From NCBI GenBank assembly GCA_036493895.1, contig DASXOZ010000042.1, positions 1 through 64,000 of the forward strand: a DNA stretch of 64,000 nt, written 5' to 3'. Each line of letters starts with the position of its first letter. The stretch's first letter is position 1. Shown one piece after another: positions 15,383 through 26,404 of this stretch. The position numbers were made by a program, and so were the translations under genes. The notes beneath the pieces are model-generated. The model was given only the letters and a program-made list of their open reading frames with translations, made no database searches and was not told where the DNA came from. The stretch is from Candidatus Binatia bacterium. Lineage in GTDB: Bacteria > Desulfobacterota > Binatia > UBA1149 > CAITLU01.

Positions 15383-17926
15383 GTGAGCGTAGGCGCTCGC
15401 CGCTCGACGTCTCGCGGCTCGCTCCTGTACGCCGGAGCGAACGAAGCGGAGCCAACGCAGCAGATGGCCCCTTATCGGCGTCCGGCCCCGCTCTCAGGCA
15501 CGTCTCGGGAGCCGGACCGGCCTCCGGCGAATGTGCTGGCGTCGGCTGGTGCTGGCGAGCACACTCGGCAACGGCCTATGGGGGTTCAGCGGACATCCAC
15601 GTCCGGAGGCGCTCGTGCCGGCAGGGCCGGCGGCGGGCCGCGAGGCCGTGGCGACGAATCGGAACGCGTCGAGGAAGCGCTCCGCCACTCGCAGCAGCAG
15701 TTCGAGCACATCGTCTCTTCGATCGACGGGATCGTCTGGGAAGCGGACGCCGCGACATTCGCCTTCACTTACGTCAGCGCGCAGGCCGAACGGCTGCTCG
15801 GTTACCCGCGCTCGCACTGGCTCGACGAGCCCGACTTCTGGACGGCGCACATTCATCCCGACGATCGCGAATGGGCCGTCGGCTACCGCATGAAGGCGAC
15901 CCGCGATCGCCAGAACCACGACTTCGAATACCGGATGATCTCCAGCGACGGGCGCATCGTGTGGCTGCGCGACATCGTCAGCGTTGCCGTCGACGACGGG
16001 CGCACGGTGCTTCGCGGCATCATGATCGACATCACCGATCGCCGCGAAAAAGAAGACGAGCTCAAGAAAGCCGAAGAGCGCTACCGCAACCTCGTCGAGA
16101 ACGTCAACGACATCGTCTTCTCGACCGACCTTTCGGGAATCCTGACGTTCATCAGTCCCCAGGTTTCGCGGGTTTCGTCGTACACGGTCGAAGAGCTTAC
16201 CGGCAAGCCGTTCGCCAACTTCATTCATCCCGACGATCTTCCGCAGGTCGTGCAGAGCCTGGACGGGGTGATGCAGGGTCACGTCGACAAGCGCGAGTTC
16301 CGCTGCGTCGACAAGTCGGGCTCGGTCGTCTGGATGAGCGCATCGAGCCGGCCGTCCTACGAGAACGGCGAGCTCAAGGGACTGACGGGAATCCTCACCG
16401 ACGTCACCGGGCGCCGTCACGCCGAAGAGGCGCTCGGCAAGTCGGAGGAGCGCTTCCGTCATTTCATCGAGAACCTGAGCGACGTCGTCTATGCGCTCGA
16501 CCGCGAGGGACGCTTCATCTACTGCAGCCCCGCCATCGAGCAGATTTCCGCGTATACGCCCGAGGAGATTCTCGGCCGTTCCTTTGTGGAATTCCTGCAT
16601 CCGGAGGACCTGCCGAAAGTGGCCGAGCTCTTCGCCCAGACCCTCGAGGGCGCGCCGACCAAGTTCGAATACCGTGTTTTCGACAAGACCGGCGAGGTGC
16701 ACTGGGTGCAGGCCTCCGTTCGCGCGACGATCGAGAACGGCGAAGTGCTGGGCGTCACGGGCGTCTTCAGCGAGATCACTGCGCGCAAGCGCACACTGGA
16801 GGCGCTCTACGAGAGCGAGGCGCGCTACCGCGTGCTGGTCGAAATGTCGCCCGACTCCATCGTCGTGCACCGCGACGGCAAGATCGTATTCGCCAACAGT
16901 GCCGCGCGCAGGCTGGTCGGATCGAAGGACGTATCCGATCTGCTCGGAAAGCCGGTCTTCGAGCTCGTGCATCCGTCGAGCCGGCGTATTGCGGCCGAGC
17001 GCATCCGCGAGATGTCGAACGAAGGCCGGCAGGCCGGCCGCGTCGAGGAAAAGTTCCTGCACCTGGACGGCAGCACGATCGACGTCGAGGTGCTGGCCGG
17101 ACCGATCGTCTTCCACGGGCAGCCTTCGATCCAGGTGATCGTGCACGACATCACCGAGCGAAAGCGCGCCCAGGAAGAAATCAAGAAGCTCAACGAGGCG
17201 CTCGAGCAGCGGGTGCGCGACCGTACGGCCGAGCTGGTGGCGGCCAATCGCGAGCTGGAATCGTTCAGCTACTCGGTTTCCCACGATCTTCGCGCGCCGC
17301 TGCGCGTGATCGAAGGCTTCGCGAGGATGTTCCTCGAGGAATTTGCAGCGACGCTCGACGACCAGGGACGCGCCTACCTCGAGAAGATCCACTCGACCAG
17401 CTCGCGCATGGACCGGCTGATCCACGACCTGCTGGCGTTTTCGCGGATGGCCCGGACATCGATGACGATCGTGGTCGTCGATCTTTCCGAGCTCGCGCGC
17501 GGAGCGGCGGCCGAGCTTGCGCAGCAGGAGCCGGAGCGCAACGTGGAATTCGCGATCGCCGAAGGTCTCGTCGTCGAGGGGGACGCCGCGCTCCTCGGCG
17601 TCGTCGTCGAAAACCTGATCGGCAACGCGTGGAAATACACGCAGCGTCGCGACGTCGCCCGAATCGAATTTCGCGCGGACCTGGTCGAGGGCGAGAAAGT
17701 CTATTCGGTGCGCGACGACGGTGTCGGGTTCGACATGCGTTTCGTCGGCAAGCTGTTCCGGCCTTTCCAGCGCCTGCACGGAATCGACGACTTCGAAGGC
17801 ACGGGAATCGGCCTTGCCACCGTGCAGCGCATCGTCGAGCGCCACGGCGGACGCGTCTGGGCCGAAAGCGAGGTCGACTGCGGCGCGACGTTCCGCTTCA
17901 CGCTGCCGCCGATGCACTGGCGCTGA
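15383..17926 (+). CDS. Multi-PAS sensor histidine kinase
   Basis: An 847-residue (or slightly shorter) soluble sensor kinase without membrane helices. Four PAS/PAC units occupy about residues 100-215, 233-350, 360-475 and 480-600, followed by a coiled linker. The dimerisation domain has phospho-acceptor His634 in SHDLRAPLR, and the HATPase domain has the N box NLIGNAWKY, G1 DDGVGFD and G2 EGTGIGLATV. The layout resembles Cph1-type or energy-sensing kinases. No response regulator is adjacent, so the partner is elsewhere. The start is uncertain: the first 65 residues are Arg/Pro-rich and not PAS-like, and ATGs at 15464 and 15578 are alternatives. It is divergent from pilB, so control of pili is possible but unproven. 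Confidence 0.9.
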   Translation: MSVGARRSTSRGSLLYAGANEAEPTQQMAPYRRPAPLSGTSREPDRPPANVLASAGAGEHTRQRPMGVQRTSTSGGARAGRAGGGPRGRGDESERVEEALRHSQQQFEHIVSSIDGIVWEADAATFAFTYVSAQAERLLGYPRSHWLDEPDFWTAHIHPDDREWAVGYRMKATRDRQNHDFEYRMISSDGRIVWLRDIVSVAVDDGRTVLRGIMIDITDRREKEDELKKAEERYRNLVENVNDIVFSTDLSGILTFISPQVSRVSSYTVEELTGKPFANFIHPDDLPQVVQSLDGVMQGHVDKREFRCVDKSGSVVWMSASSRPSYENGELKGLTGILTDVTGRRHAEEALGKSEERFRHFIENLSDVVYALDREGRFIYCSPAIEQISAYTPEEILGRSFVEFLHPEDLPKVAELFAQTLEGAPTKFEYRVFDKTGEVHWVQASVRATIENGEVLGVTGVFSEITARKRTLEALYESEARYRVLVEMSPDSIVVHRDGKIVFANSAARRLVGSKDVSDLLGKPVFELVHPSSRRIAAERIREMSNEGRQAGRVEEKFLHLDGSTIDVEVLAGPIVFHGQPSIQVIVHDITERKRAQEEIKKLNEALEQRVRDRTAELVAANRELESFSYSVSHDLRAPLRVIEGFARMFLEEFAATLDDQGRAYLEKIHSTSSRMDRLIHDLLAFSRMARTSMTIVVVDLSELARGAAAELAQQEPERNVEFAIAEGLVVEGDAALLGVVVENLIGNAWKYTQRRDVARIEFRADLVEGEKVYSVRDDGVGFDMRFVGKLFRPFQRLHGIDDFEGTGIGLATVQRIVERHGGRVWAESEVDCGATFRFTLPPMHWR

Positions 17927-17982
17927 AGCACATCGCGCCTGGCTTCCGCACGTTTACCAAATGACGCGCCGGCCCCCGCGCC

Positions 17983-19827
17983 TCACCACGTGTCGAGGTT
18001 GCACGTCCCGTCGAAATCCAGCGTGAAGTGCAGGGTCTGGTTCACGTCCAGGCTGCCGCCGCCCGGCACGTTGCGACCCTTCATGCCGAGCAGCCAGTAC
18101 GGCGTCGTCGCGGAGCTGCGATACACCAGCTTGATCCGCACCAGGCCGCCGAGAGAGCCGTCTCCCTTCCACAGGTACCTGCGGCGCACCGGGTCGGCGC
18201 GTATCCATCCGGCGTCGCCGGAAGGCACGTCGAAACTCAACGTGCTGGTCCCGTCGTTCACCGACAGCGAGAAGTCCGCATTTCGGGGATCGAGCGCCGA
18301 ATAGGATGCAGCGGCGTCGTTCAGGTCGGCCTTGTACGTGAACCGCACGGCGTCCGAGCCGATGAGGATGCTGTACAGGTCGCCGCTGTTGCACGTGTCA
18401 GGGCAGGTGCAGTCGCCGGCGCACTGGCCCGGACACGCAGTGGCGTCGCTGCCGTCGCACTGCTCGCCGCTTTCCTTGACACCGTTGCCGCAAACGGGAG
18501 CGGGGCAGGCGCAGCCGACGCTGCACATGCCGGGGCAGGCGACCGCGTCGCTGCCGTCGCACTGCTCGCCGCTTTCTTTTACGTTGTTGCCGCAGACGGG
18601 CGCCGATGTTCCGAAGGCCGTCGTCGTCACCTGGTAGTCGCCGGCGCCGGCCGCGCGCTGGACGAAGACCGACCACGCGCCGGGCGCGGGATTGGGGATT
18701 ACGCACGCGCCGAAGACGCTGGTGCCGTCTTCCTTGCAATCGTAGCTCGCCGGGCTCGCGCCGGGCCCCTGCTTGACGAAGAAGTTCGGGTTGAATGAGC
18801 GGTTGTCCGTGCCGTTCAGCGTGAAGCGCACGACCGACGGCGTGCCAGCCAGCGTCACGGTGAAGCTGTCGCCCGGATGCGCGGAGCTCAGCGAGCCGTG
18901 GTTCTGGAAGACGCTGACGGTGGCATCGCCGACCGCTCCGATGCTGCCGCACGTGGATGTGGAGTCGGTGCCGAGCTCGCCGCCGATCCACGTGCGATTG
19001 AAATACACGCCCGAATCCCAGCTGTGGTCGGTCGGAAGGCAACTGTCGGACGTGCCCGAAACCGTATTGGCGACGACTTCGGTCGTGCCGCCGAAGTTCA
19101 TGAACAGCGGTCCGCCCGAATCTCCGTTGCACGTGTCCGAGTTGCTGCCGGCCGGTCCTTCCGGGCTCGTGAAATCCCAGCAGACGAGCTTGTCGTCGCC
19201 TTCGCCGCCGGTGTCGGCGGTGTTGCAGTGCGCGGTGACGATGTCGCCGTAGCGCTTGATGCCGTAGTCGCTCGTACCTGCTCCGCTGCCGCCGGTGCGG
19301 CCGAAACCGGCGATGACTCCGTCCACGGCCACGCCGATCGCTGCAAGGTCATGCGTCGAGTTGAACGTCGTCGGATCGATCCCGGTGACGGGAGTCGAGA
19401 GCTTGAGGATCGCGACGTCGTGGCCCGAAAGACTCGGGTTGTACGACGGGTTGTAGGTAACGGAAGCGACTTGCGAGATGCCGCCGTTCTGGAGGTAGAC
19501 CCAGTAGTGCGACGCGACCGGATCGTCGAACACGCAGTGCGCCGCGGTCATGAACGTCTGGCAGCCGATCAGCGTGCCGGTGCACTGGGTGCCGGCGTTC
19601 GATCCGTTGATCGATGCGGACTGGTTGAAGCTGTAGAGGAGCGCGCCGGTAGTCGGAAAATCCTGGGTGTCCAGGCCGTTGACGATGCTCGGGCCGGGGC
19701 CGCCGTAGCTTGCCTGCTCGGCGCCCGCGCGCGCGGCTGCGGCAAGCGTCGTCGCGAGCGCGACTGCGAGCGCGGCGCAAAGACGCAATGTTCGCGATCG
19801 ATTCAAGGCGTGAGTCCCCCGTGACAT
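17983..19827 (-). CDS. Secreted trypsin-like serine protease with Cys-rich repeats
   Basis: A 614-residue exported protein. A signal peptide covers about residues 1-36. The S1 protease domain begins IVNGLDTQDFPTTGALLY and keeps the full triad: TAAHC near 97, HDVAIL near 140 and CNGDSGGPL near 240. A beta-sandwich-like stretch follows. Then come two near-identical units, CGNNVKESGEQCDGSDAVAC and CGNGVKESGEQCDGSDATAC, like the DUF4215-type cysteine repeats of myxobacterial surface proteins. A C-terminal domain of about 120 residues has no recognisable fold. A role in extracellular proteolysis is likely. It lies downstream of the MDR oxidoreductase on the same strand with a 105-base gap. Confidence 0.9.
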   Translation of the reverse strand: MSRGTHALNRSRTLRLCAALAVALATTLAAAARAGAEQASYGGPGPSIVNGLDTQDFPTTGALLYSFNQSASINGSNAGTQCTGTLIGCQTFMTAAHCVFDDPVASHYWVYLQNGGISQVASVTYNPSYNPSLSGHDVAILKLSTPVTGIDPTTFNSTHDLAAIGVAVDGVIAGFGRTGGSGAGTSDYGIKRYGDIVTAHCNTADTGGEGDDKLVCWDFTSPEGPAGSNSDTCNGDSGGPLFMNFGGTTEVVANTVSGTSDSCLPTDHSWDSGVYFNRTWIGGELGTDSTSTCGSIGAVGDATVSVFQNHGSLSSAHPGDSFTVTLAGTPSVVRFTLNGTDNRSFNPNFFVKQGPGASPASYDCKEDGTSVFGACVIPNPAPGAWSVFVQRAAGAGDYQVTTTAFGTSAPVCGNNVKESGEQCDGSDAVACPGMCSVGCACPAPVCGNGVKESGEQCDGSDATACPGQCAGDCTCPDTCNSGDLYSILIGSDAVRFTYKADLNDAAASYSALDPRNADFSLSVNDGTSTLSFDVPSGDAGWIRADPVRRRYLWKGDGSLGGLVRIKLVYRSSATTPYWLLGMKGRNVPGGGSLDVNQTLHFTLDFDGTCNLDTW

Positions 19828-19932
19828 ACGGCTGCCCGCCGCGACATGCCTCCGAAGAGCGGCGGCGACCGGACCGAGGCTAACTCGGGCCCGGTCGCCC
19901 CAGCAAGGGCCTTTTGCCGTGCCGCCGCCGGG

Positions 19933-20955
19933 TCAGGCGCGATCCGGTCCCAGCCGGACGAGCATCTTGCCGCTGTTGTCGCCGCTGAACAGGCCGAGGA
20001 AAGCCTTCGGCGCGCTGGCGATTCCGTCGAGCACGGTCTCCTGCCACTTGATCTTTCCGGCGCCGATCCACGCACCCATGTCCGCGTAGAACTGCGGCAC
20101 CATGTCGATGTAGTCGGAGACGATGAAGCCCTGCATCTTCAGGCTGCGGCCGATCACGTTGATCAGGTTGCGCGGTCCCGGCGGCGTTTCCAGCGCATTG
20201 TACATGCTGATCATGCCGCACATCACGAGGCGGCCGCGGCTGTTCATCAGCTCGAGCGCCGTTTCCAGGTGCTCGCCGCCGACGTTCTCGTAGTAAATGT
20301 CGATGCCTTTCGGACACGCCTTGGAGACGGCCTCCAGCAGGCTCGGCGCCTTGCGGTAGTTGACGACGGCATCGACGCCGGCAACGTCGGTCAGCCATCT
20401 GCACTTGTCGTCCGAGCCCGCCGAGCCGACGACGTGGCAGCCCTTGATCTTCGAGATCTGCGCAACGACGGAGCCGACTGCGCCCGCGGCGGCCGACACG
20501 AACACCGTTTCGCCTTCCTTCGGCTCTCCGATGCGCAGCAGGCTGCTGTACGCGGTCAGGCCCGGCATGCCGAGCACGCCGAGGAAAGCCTGCAGCGGCG
20601 CGAGCTTCGGGTCCACCTTCTGGAACATTGCACCGTCGGTACGGTTGTATTCGCGCCAGCCGCCGGCGGCGAAACCGCACACGTACTCGCCTTCGGAGAA
20701 TCCCTTGTTGCGGCTCTTAACGACCTGCCCGACCGATCCGCCGTCGAGAACCTGCCCGACCTGGAACGGCGGCACGTAGCTCTTGCGATCCATCATGCGG
20801 CCGCGCATGTACGGATCGACCGTCATCCAGACGTTGCGGACGACGAACTGTCCGTCGCCGGGTTCCGGCATCTCGGTCTCGACGAGCTCGAAATCCTCTG
20901 CGACGGGCATGCCGACAGGGCGGCGCTTGAGGTGGATCTCTCGGTTCTTGGCCAT
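19933..20955 (-). CDS. NADPH-dependent MDR oxidoreductase (PTGR/CurA type)
   Basis: A 340-residue zinc-independent medium-chain dehydrogenase/reductase. Family marks are NREIHLKRRPVGMP at the N-terminus, MTVDPYMRGRM near 45, GVLGMPGLTAYSSLL near 125 and the NADPH loop VSAAAGAVGSVVAQISKIKGC near 150. The group reduces the double bond of alpha,beta-unsaturated aldehydes and ketones (leukotriene B4 or prostaglandin reductases, CurA, YncB). Zinc-ligand cysteines of alcohol dehydrogenases are absent, as expected. The ATG at 20955 has a GGAGGAG site, which rules out the longer frame. Upstream aroE is 120 bases away, so co-transcription is possible but not evident. Confidence 0.93.
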   Translation of the reverse strand: MAKNREIHLKRRPVGMPVAEDFELVETEMPEPGDGQFVVRNVWMTVDPYMRGRMMDRKSYVPPFQVGQVLDGGSVGQVVKSRNKGFSEGEYVCGFAAGGWREYNRTDGAMFQKVDPKLAPLQAFLGVLGMPGLTAYSSLLRIGEPKEGETVFVSAAAGAVGSVVAQISKIKGCHVVGSAGSDDKCRWLTDVAGVDAVVNYRKAPSLLEAVSKACPKGIDIYYENVGGEHLETALELMNSRGRLVMCGMISMYNALETPPGPRNLINVIGRSLKMQGFIVSDYIDMVPQFYADMGAWIGAGKIKWQETVLDGIASAPKAFLGLFSGDNSGKMLVRLGPDRA

Positions 20956-21075
20956 GGTTCTCCTCCGTTCGTAAGTGGGTCGTGGCGGGTTCAGGCATGA
21001 ACCGCGGGCGGCGCGGTAAATCGATTTGCCATGGTGCTGCAGCGAGCGACTGGCGCCCGGCCCCACGTATCCGCT

Positions 21076-21951
21076 TCAGCGACTCGTCGCCAGTCCGACG
21101 GCCGCCAGCATCACGTCGACCGGCGCTTTTTTGCCTGTGAAAAGGCGAAACGCCGCGGCACCCTGGAACACGAGCATCAGCCGGCCGTCGATCGTCGGCC
21201 TGCCGGCGCGTCGCGCCAGCTCGAGGAAAGGGGTGGGTCCGTGCCCGTACGCAAGGTCGAAGTGCGCGCAGCGAGGCGACGTCGCATCGGCGTCGTAGCG
21301 CAGGAACGCGCCGCCGCCGAGGCCCACCGGCGTGCAGTTGACGACGAGCGTGCAGCTGCGCAGAAGCTCTGCGTTGGTGAGCGCATCGAGTCCGGTCGCT
21401 TCGGCGCCGAACTCGCGCGCGAGCTTCGTCGCCTTTGCCCGCGTGCGATTGGCCAGCACGACGCGCGAGGCGCCGCCTTCGCGCAGCGCGTGCAGCACTG
21501 CGCGGGCGCTGCCGCCGGCGCCGATGACCAGCGCTCGCGCTCCACGCACGCGAACACTGCCGTGCTTGAGTGCCGCGGCAAATCCTTCCCCGTCGGTGTT
21601 GTCACCGACCATCTCGTCGCCGTCGCGAAAGATCGTGTTGACTGCGCCGATGGCCCGGGCCGCCGGCGTCAGGCGATCGACCAGGCGCGATACGTCCTGC
21701 TTGTAGGGAACGGTGACGTTGCAGCCGACGATCCCGAGCGTGCTGATCGCGCGCACGGCGCCGCGAATCTGCGAAGGCTCGCAGCGCAGCGGCACGTACA
21801 CGTAGTCGAGGCCGAGCGCCGCGTACGCGGCATTGTGCATGCGCGGCGACAGCGAATGCTCGACGGGATGGCCGAGGATGGCGATGACCCGCGTCGTGCC
21901 TTCGACGCGGGCCGCAGCGGGCGCGATCGCTTTCTTCGAGCGGCGACTCAC
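21076..21951 (-). CDS. aroE: Shikimate dehydrogenase
   Basis: A 291-residue enzyme reducing 3-dehydroshikimate to shikimate with NADPH in aromatic amino acid synthesis. The substrate-binding HSLSP is near residue 29, the catalytic lysine is in NVTVPYK near 83, the catalytic aspartate is in NTDGEGF near 120, the nucleotide loop is GAGGSARAV near 145 and NRTRAKA follows at the NADP-selecting position. The GTG at 21951 overlaps the TGA of ppdK as GTGA, so translation is coupled to ppdK. This start adds about 18 residues before [15 protein letters not shown]. Pairing with pyruvate phosphate dikinase makes sense because that enzyme can supply phosphoenolpyruvate, a shikimate-pathway substrate. Confidence 0.93.
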   Translation of the reverse strand: MSRRSKKAIAPAAARVEGTTRVIAILGHPVEHSLSPRMHNAAYAALGLDYVYVPLRCEPSQIRGAVRAISTLGIVGCNVTVPYKQDVSRLVDRLTPAARAIGAVNTIFRDGDEMVGDNTDGEGFAAALKHGSVRVRGARALVIGAGGSARAVLHALREGGASRVVLANRTRAKATKLAREFGAEATGLDALTNAELLRSCTLVVNCTPVGLGGGAFLRYDADATSPRCAHFDLAYGHGPTPFLELARRAGRPTIDGRLMLVFQGAAAFRLFTGKKAPVDVMLAAVGLATSR

Positions 21952-24794
21952 GCCTTCGACAACGCGGCGTGGGCCGCGGCAAGCCTGGCCACCGGCACGC
22001 GGTACGGCGAGCACGACACGTAATCGAGGCCGATGCGGTCGCAGAAGATCACCGAGCGGGGGTCGCCACCGTGCTCGCCACAGATGCCGCACTTGAGCCC
22101 GCTCTTGACGCTGCGACCTTTCTCGACGGCGATCTTCATCAGCATGCCGATGCCGCCCTGGTCGATCGTCACGAAAGGATCGTCGTCGAGCACTCCGCTG
22201 TCGACGTATGCCGGCAGGAAGCGTCCCGAGTCGTCGCGCGAAAGACCGAAGCCCATCTGCGTCAGATCGTTGGTACCGAACGAGAAGAAGTCGGCGTCGG
22301 CCGCAATCTCGTCTGCGGTCAATGCCGCGCGCGGCACCTCGATCATCGTTCCCACCGTGTAGGCGAGCTTCTTTTTCTTCTTCGCGAGCACGTCCTCGGC
22401 AGTGTCGACGACGAGCTTGCGAAGCTTCTTCAGCTCCGAACGCGTCGCGACCAGCGGGATCATGATCTCGGGCAGCACCTTGATGCCTTTGCCCGCGACC
22501 TCGACCGCAGCCTCGATGATCGCGCGCGTCTGCATCGCGTAGATCTCCGGGTACGTGATCGCAAGGCGGCAGCCGCGATGCCCGAGCATCGGGTTGAACT
22601 CGTGCAGCGCCTCGCCGGTCTGCTCGAGCGCGGCCTTCTTGAGGCCGGTCTTCTTTGCGAGATCGGCATATTCGGCATCGCTGTGCGGCAGGAACTCGTG
22701 CAGCGGCGGGTCGAGCAGGCGCACCGTCACCGGCAGCCCGTTCATGGCCTTGAAGATCCCGGCGAAGTCCTTGCGCTGGTACGGCAGCAGCTTCGCCAGC
22801 GCCTTCTCGCGGGCTTCGAGCGTCGTCGCGAGGATCATCTCGCGAACGGCATCGATGCGGTTGCCCTCGAAGAACATGTGCTCGGTGCGGCAAAGGCCGA
22901 TGCCCTCGGCGCCGAATCCGCGCGCGACCTCGGCGTCGTGCGGCGTGTCGGCGTTGCTGCGCACGCGAAGGCGACGCGCCTTGTCGGCCCAGCCCATCAA
23001 CTTGCCGAAATCTCCCGACACCTTGGCCTGCGTCGTCGGCACCTGGCCCGCATAAATGGCACCGGTCGCGCCGTCCAGCGTGATCCAGTCGCCTTCCTTC
23101 AGCGTCTTGTCGCCGGCTTTCATCGAGCCGGCCTTGTAGTCGATGCGCAGCTCTTCGCAGCCGACGACGCAGCACTTGCCCATGCCGCGGGCGACGACGG
23201 CCGCGTGGGAGGTGCGACCGCCCTTGGCGGTGAGGATTCCTTCGGCGGCGTTCATGCCGGCGATGTCCTCGGGCGAAGTCTCGTTGCGCACGAGGATCGT
23301 CTTCTTGCCGTCGGCCTTGGCGGAAACCGCCTCTTCCGCCGAGAACACCACCTGGCCGGAAGCGGCGCCGGGCGAGGCGCCGAGGCCCTTGGCGAGCAGC
23401 GTCTTGGGCGCCTTCGGATCGATGTTCGGATGCAGGAGCTGGTCGATCTGTTCGGGCGCGACGCGAAGCACCGCCGTGTTCCTGTCGATCAGCCCTTCTT
23501 TTTCCATTTCGACCGCGATGCGCACTGCGGCGTTGGCCGTGCGCTTTCCGTTGCGAGTCTGCAGCATCCACAGGCGCCCGTCCTCGATCGTGAACTCGAG
23601 GTCCTGCATGTCGCGGTAGTGCTTCTCCAGCCGCGCCGCCACCTCGAGAAGCTGGCGGTTGCAGCCCGGCATCACTTCCTCGAGCGACGGAAAGCGCGAC
23701 GCGCGGTCTTTCTCGGACTTGCCGTTCTGCTTTGCCCATTCGCGCGAGGCGATCTTCGTGATCTGCTGCGGCGTGCGGATGCCGGCCACGACGTCTTCGC
23801 CCTGGGCGTTGACGAGGAATTCGCCGAAAAAACGGCGCTCGCCGGTGCCGGGATCGCGCGTGAACGCGACGCCGGTGGCGCTGCTGTCGCCCATGTTGCC
23901 GAACACCATCGACTGCACGTTGACGGCGGTACCCCACGACTCGGGAATGTTGTTGAGCTTGCGGTAGACCGTAGCGCGCTCGTTCGTCCACGAGCGGAAC
24001 ACCGCGCCGATGGCGCCCCACAGCTGCTCCTTCGGATCGGTCGGAAACGCGCGGCCGGCCTTCTTCTTGACGGCGGCCTTGAACTCGGCGACCAGCTCCT
24101 TCAGGTGCTGCGTTTTAAGGTCGGTGTCGAGGTGCACGCCGAGCTTCTTCTTCTTGGCTTCGATGATGGCCTCGAACGGATCGGCCTCCTTGGAAGATTC
24201 GGGCTTGAGCCCCATCACGACGTCGCCGTACATCTGCACGAAGCGGCGGTAACTGTCCCATGCGAAGCGCTCGTTGCCGGACCTCTTCGCGAGGCCCTCC
24301 ACCGTCGCGTCGGTGAGGCCGAGATTCAGCACCGTGTCCATCATGCCCGGCATGGATGCGCGCGCGCCGGAGCGCACCGAGACGAGCAGGGGATTGGCCG
24401 CGTCGCCGAACTTCCTGGCCATCGCTTTCTCGAGGCGCGCGAGCGCGGCGTCGACCTGGGCCGAAAGGGGCTTCGGGTAGCTGCCTGTCTTCGCGTCGTA
24501 GGCCGCGCACACTTCGGTCGTGATCGTGAAGCCCGGAGGAACCGGAAGGCCGATGCCGGCCATCTCGGCGAGGTTCGCACCCTTGCCGCCGAGCAGGTTC
24601 TTCATCGTCGCGTCGCCTTCGGATCCCTTGTCGCCGAAGAAGTAGACGAGCCTGCCGGGGATGGTCCTGTCTGCAGGCTTCTTCTGCTGGACGGCGGGGG
24701 CGGCTTTTGCCGACACCGCTTTGGCAGTGGTGGCGCCGCGCATCAGCTTCTTCGTCGTGTTGGACGCAGTCTTCTTCGTGTTCGTGGTGGCCAT
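21948..24794 (-). CDS. ppdK: Pyruvate, phosphate dikinase
   Basis: A 948-residue enzyme interconverting pyruvate, ATP and Pi with PEP, AMP and PPi. The ATP-grasp domain starts near residue 50 (LVYFFGDKG, then [23 protein letters not shown]). The phosphohistidine domain has [13 protein letters not shown] near 530. The PEP barrel has [26 protein letters not shown] and [11 protein letters not shown]. Known enzymes have about 875-900 residues; this one has an extra Lys/Thr/Ala-rich N-terminal tail of about 45 residues. The ATG at 24794 has AAGGAAG upstream, and the longer open frame upstream is a shadow of glyQS. No regulatory-protein gene is adjacent. Its stop overlaps the aroE start. Confidence 0.95.
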   Translation of the reverse strand: MATTNTKKTASNTTKKLMRGATTAKAVSAKAAPAVQQKKPADRTIPGRLVYFFGDKGSEGDATMKNLLGGKGANLAEMAGIGLPVPPGFTITTEVCAAYDAKTGSYPKPLSAQVDAALARLEKAMARKFGDAANPLLVSVRSGARASMPGMMDTVLNLGLTDATVEGLAKRSGNERFAWDSYRRFVQMYGDVVMGLKPESSKEADPFEAIIEAKKKKLGVHLDTDLKTQHLKELVAEFKAAVKKKAGRAFPTDPKEQLWGAIGAVFRSWTNERATVYRKLNNIPESWGTAVNVQSMVFGNMGDSSATGVAFTRDPGTGERRFFGEFLVNAQGEDVVAGIRTPQQITKIASREWAKQNGKSEKDRASRFPSLEEVMPGCNRQLLEVAARLEKHYRDMQDLEFTIEDGRLWMLQTRNGKRTANAAVRIAVEMEKEGLIDRNTAVLRVAPEQIDQLLHPNIDPKAPKTLLAKGLGASPGAASGQVVFSAEEAVSAKADGKKTILVRNETSPEDIAGMNAAEGILTAKGGRTSHAAVVARGMGKCCVVGCEELRIDYKAGSMKAGDKTLKEGDWITLDGATGAIYAGQVPTTQAKVSGDFGKLMGWADKARRLRVRSNADTPHDAEVARGFGAEGIGLCRTEHMFFEGNRIDAVREMILATTLEAREKALAKLLPYQRKDFAGIFKAMNGLPVTVRLLDPPLHEFLPHSDAEYADLAKKTGLKKAALEQTGEALHEFNPMLGHRGCRLAITYPEIYAMQTRAIIEAAVEVAGKGIKVLPEIMIPLVATRSELKKLRKLVVDTAEDVLAKKKKKLAYTVGTMIEVPRAALTADEIAADADFFSFGTNDLTQMGFGLSRDDSGRFLPAYVDSGVLDDDPFVTIDQGGIGMLMKIAVEKGRSVKSGLKCGICGEHGGDPRSVIFCDRIGLDYVSCSPYRVPVARLAAAHAALSKA

Positions 24795-24865
24795 GACGGG
24801 ATGCTTCCTTGCTTGGTGAGCGCTCGAAAATCTCGTGAAGGCGGCCAGTGGGCCGCCGGGGAACT

Positions 24866-26260
24866 TCAGGCCGCGGGCGCGAGGGGGCCGCGGTATACCG
24901 GCGGAGCTACTCGTTTTCGTACGATGTCGAACAGGTCGTCGATGCGCACGCGCTCCTGCTCCATCGTGTCGCGGTCGCGCAGCGTGACGGTCTGGTCCTT
25001 CATCGTGTCGTAGTCGACGGTGACGCCGAGCGGAGTGCCCGCTTCGTCCTGGCGGCGGTAGCGCCGTCCGATCGACCCGGCCTGGTCGTAGGAGACTGCA
25101 AAGTACGGGCGCAGCATCTCGACGATTTCCATCGCCTTGGCGTCCATGCCGTCGCGTTTCATCAGCGGCAGCACGGCGACCTTGACCGGCGCCAGCGCCG
25201 GATGCAGGCGCAGCACCGTGCGGCGGTCGTTCTCGGGGCCGTCCTCGTCGTACGAGTCGACGAGGAACGCGAGCGTTCCGCGGTCGGCGCCCGCCGACGG
25301 CTCGATCACGAAGGGAACGAACCGCTCCTTGGTCTGGTCGTCGAAGAACGACAGGTCCTTGCCCGAGTACTCGATGTGCTGCTTGAGGTCGTAATCGGTG
25401 CGGTTGGCGATGCCCTCGAGCTCCTGCCAGCCGATCGGGAACTCGTATTCGACGTCGGAGCACCCCTTGGCGTAGTGCGCGAGCTCGTCGGAGGCATGGT
25501 CGCGAAGGCGAAGGCGCCCGGGACGAATGCCGTAATCCATGTACCATTGCAGGCGCCGCTGGCGCCAGTATGCGAACCAGCCGTCGTCGCTGCCGGGCGG
25601 CACGAAGAACTCGAGCTCCATCTGCTCGAACTCGCGAGTGCGGAACAGGAAGTTGGCCGGCGTGATCTCGTTGCGGAAGCTCTTGCCCATCTGCCCGATG
25701 CCGAACGGCGGGCGCAGTCGCGACGAGTTCACGACGTTGATGAAGTTGACGAAGATTCCCTGGGCCGTCTCCGGTCGCAGGTAGACGACGGCGGCCGAGT
25801 CCTCCATCGGTCCCATGTGCGTCTTGAACATCAGGTTGAAGCTGCGCGGCTCGGTCAGCTCACCTTCGCATTCCCCGGGCTTCAGGCTCGGCTTCTTCGG
25901 GCAGCGCGCGTGCTCGAGGTGGTCGGCGCGAAAGCGCGCCTTGCAGAGCTTGCAGTCGACCATCGGGTCCGAGAAGTTCGCGATGTGGCCCGATGCTTCC
26001 CAGGTACGCGGATGCATCAGGATCGAGCAGTCGAGGCCGACGACGTCGGGCCGGGAGCTGATGGTATCGCGCCACCAGGCTTCCTTGACGTTGCGCTTGA
26101 GCTCGATGCCGAGGGGGCCGTAGTCGTAGCAGCTCGAAAGTCCTCCGTAGATCTCGGAAGACTGGAACACGAAGCCCCTGCGCTTGCAGAGGTTGACGAC
26201 TTTTTCCATCGTCACGACCGACGCGGCGGCGGGGGACTGGCTCTGGGCGGATTCGGCCAC
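24866..26260 (-). CDS. glyQS: Glycine--tRNA ligase, homodimeric class II type
   Basis: A 464-residue class II aminoacyl-tRNA synthetase charging tRNA-Gly. Visible features are [15 protein letters not shown] near residue 25, motif 2 [28 protein letters not shown] near 195-225, motif 3 around 300-320 ([13 protein letters not shown]) and the anticodon-binding domain from about 345 ([14 protein letters not shown]). This is the alpha2 form, not the alpha2-beta2 form. A GTG at 26260 with an AGGAGAG site is the best start; an ATG at 26209 ([12 protein letters not shown]) is a possible alternative 17 codons in. It lies 71 bases upstream of ppdK, so glyQS-ppdK-aroE may share a transcript. Confidence 0.95.
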   Translation of the reverse strand: MAESAQSQSPAAASVVTMEKVVNLCKRRGFVFQSSEIYGGLSSCYDYGPLGIELKRNVKEAWWRDTISSRPDVVGLDCSILMHPRTWEASGHIANFSDPMVDCKLCKARFRADHLEHARCPKKPSLKPGECEGELTEPRSFNLMFKTHMGPMEDSAAVVYLRPETAQGIFVNFINVVNSSRLRPPFGIGQMGKSFRNEITPANFLFRTREFEQMELEFFVPPGSDDGWFAYWRQRRLQWYMDYGIRPGRLRLRDHASDELAHYAKGCSDVEYEFPIGWQELEGIANRTDYDLKQHIEYSGKDLSFFDDQTKERFVPFVIEPSAGADRGTLAFLVDSYDEDGPENDRRTVLRLHPALAPVKVAVLPLMKRDGMDAKAMEIVEMLRPYFAVSYDQAGSIGRRYRRQDEAGTPLGVTVDYDTMKDQTVTLRDRDTMEQERVRIDDLFDIVRKRVAPPVYRGPLAPAA

Positions 26261-26404
26261 GGGCTCTCCTGCTTTCCCGCTGCCGGAATGCAGGGGAATC
26301 GCCGTGTATAGCGCGGCTGGGGCCAAGACCAAAACGCGCATCCCGGCTGCCGTCCGGCGCAGCGGCAACCCACCGTTCACGGCGCCATCGCCTTTTGTCC
26401 CGCG

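Noticed and set aside
15494..17917. An 807-codon minus-strand frame
   Set aside because: Antisense to the histidine kinase, which has all its boxes.
21969..25013. A 1014-codon plus-strand frame
   Set aside because: Antisense to ppdK, whose catalytic motifs are intact on the other strand.
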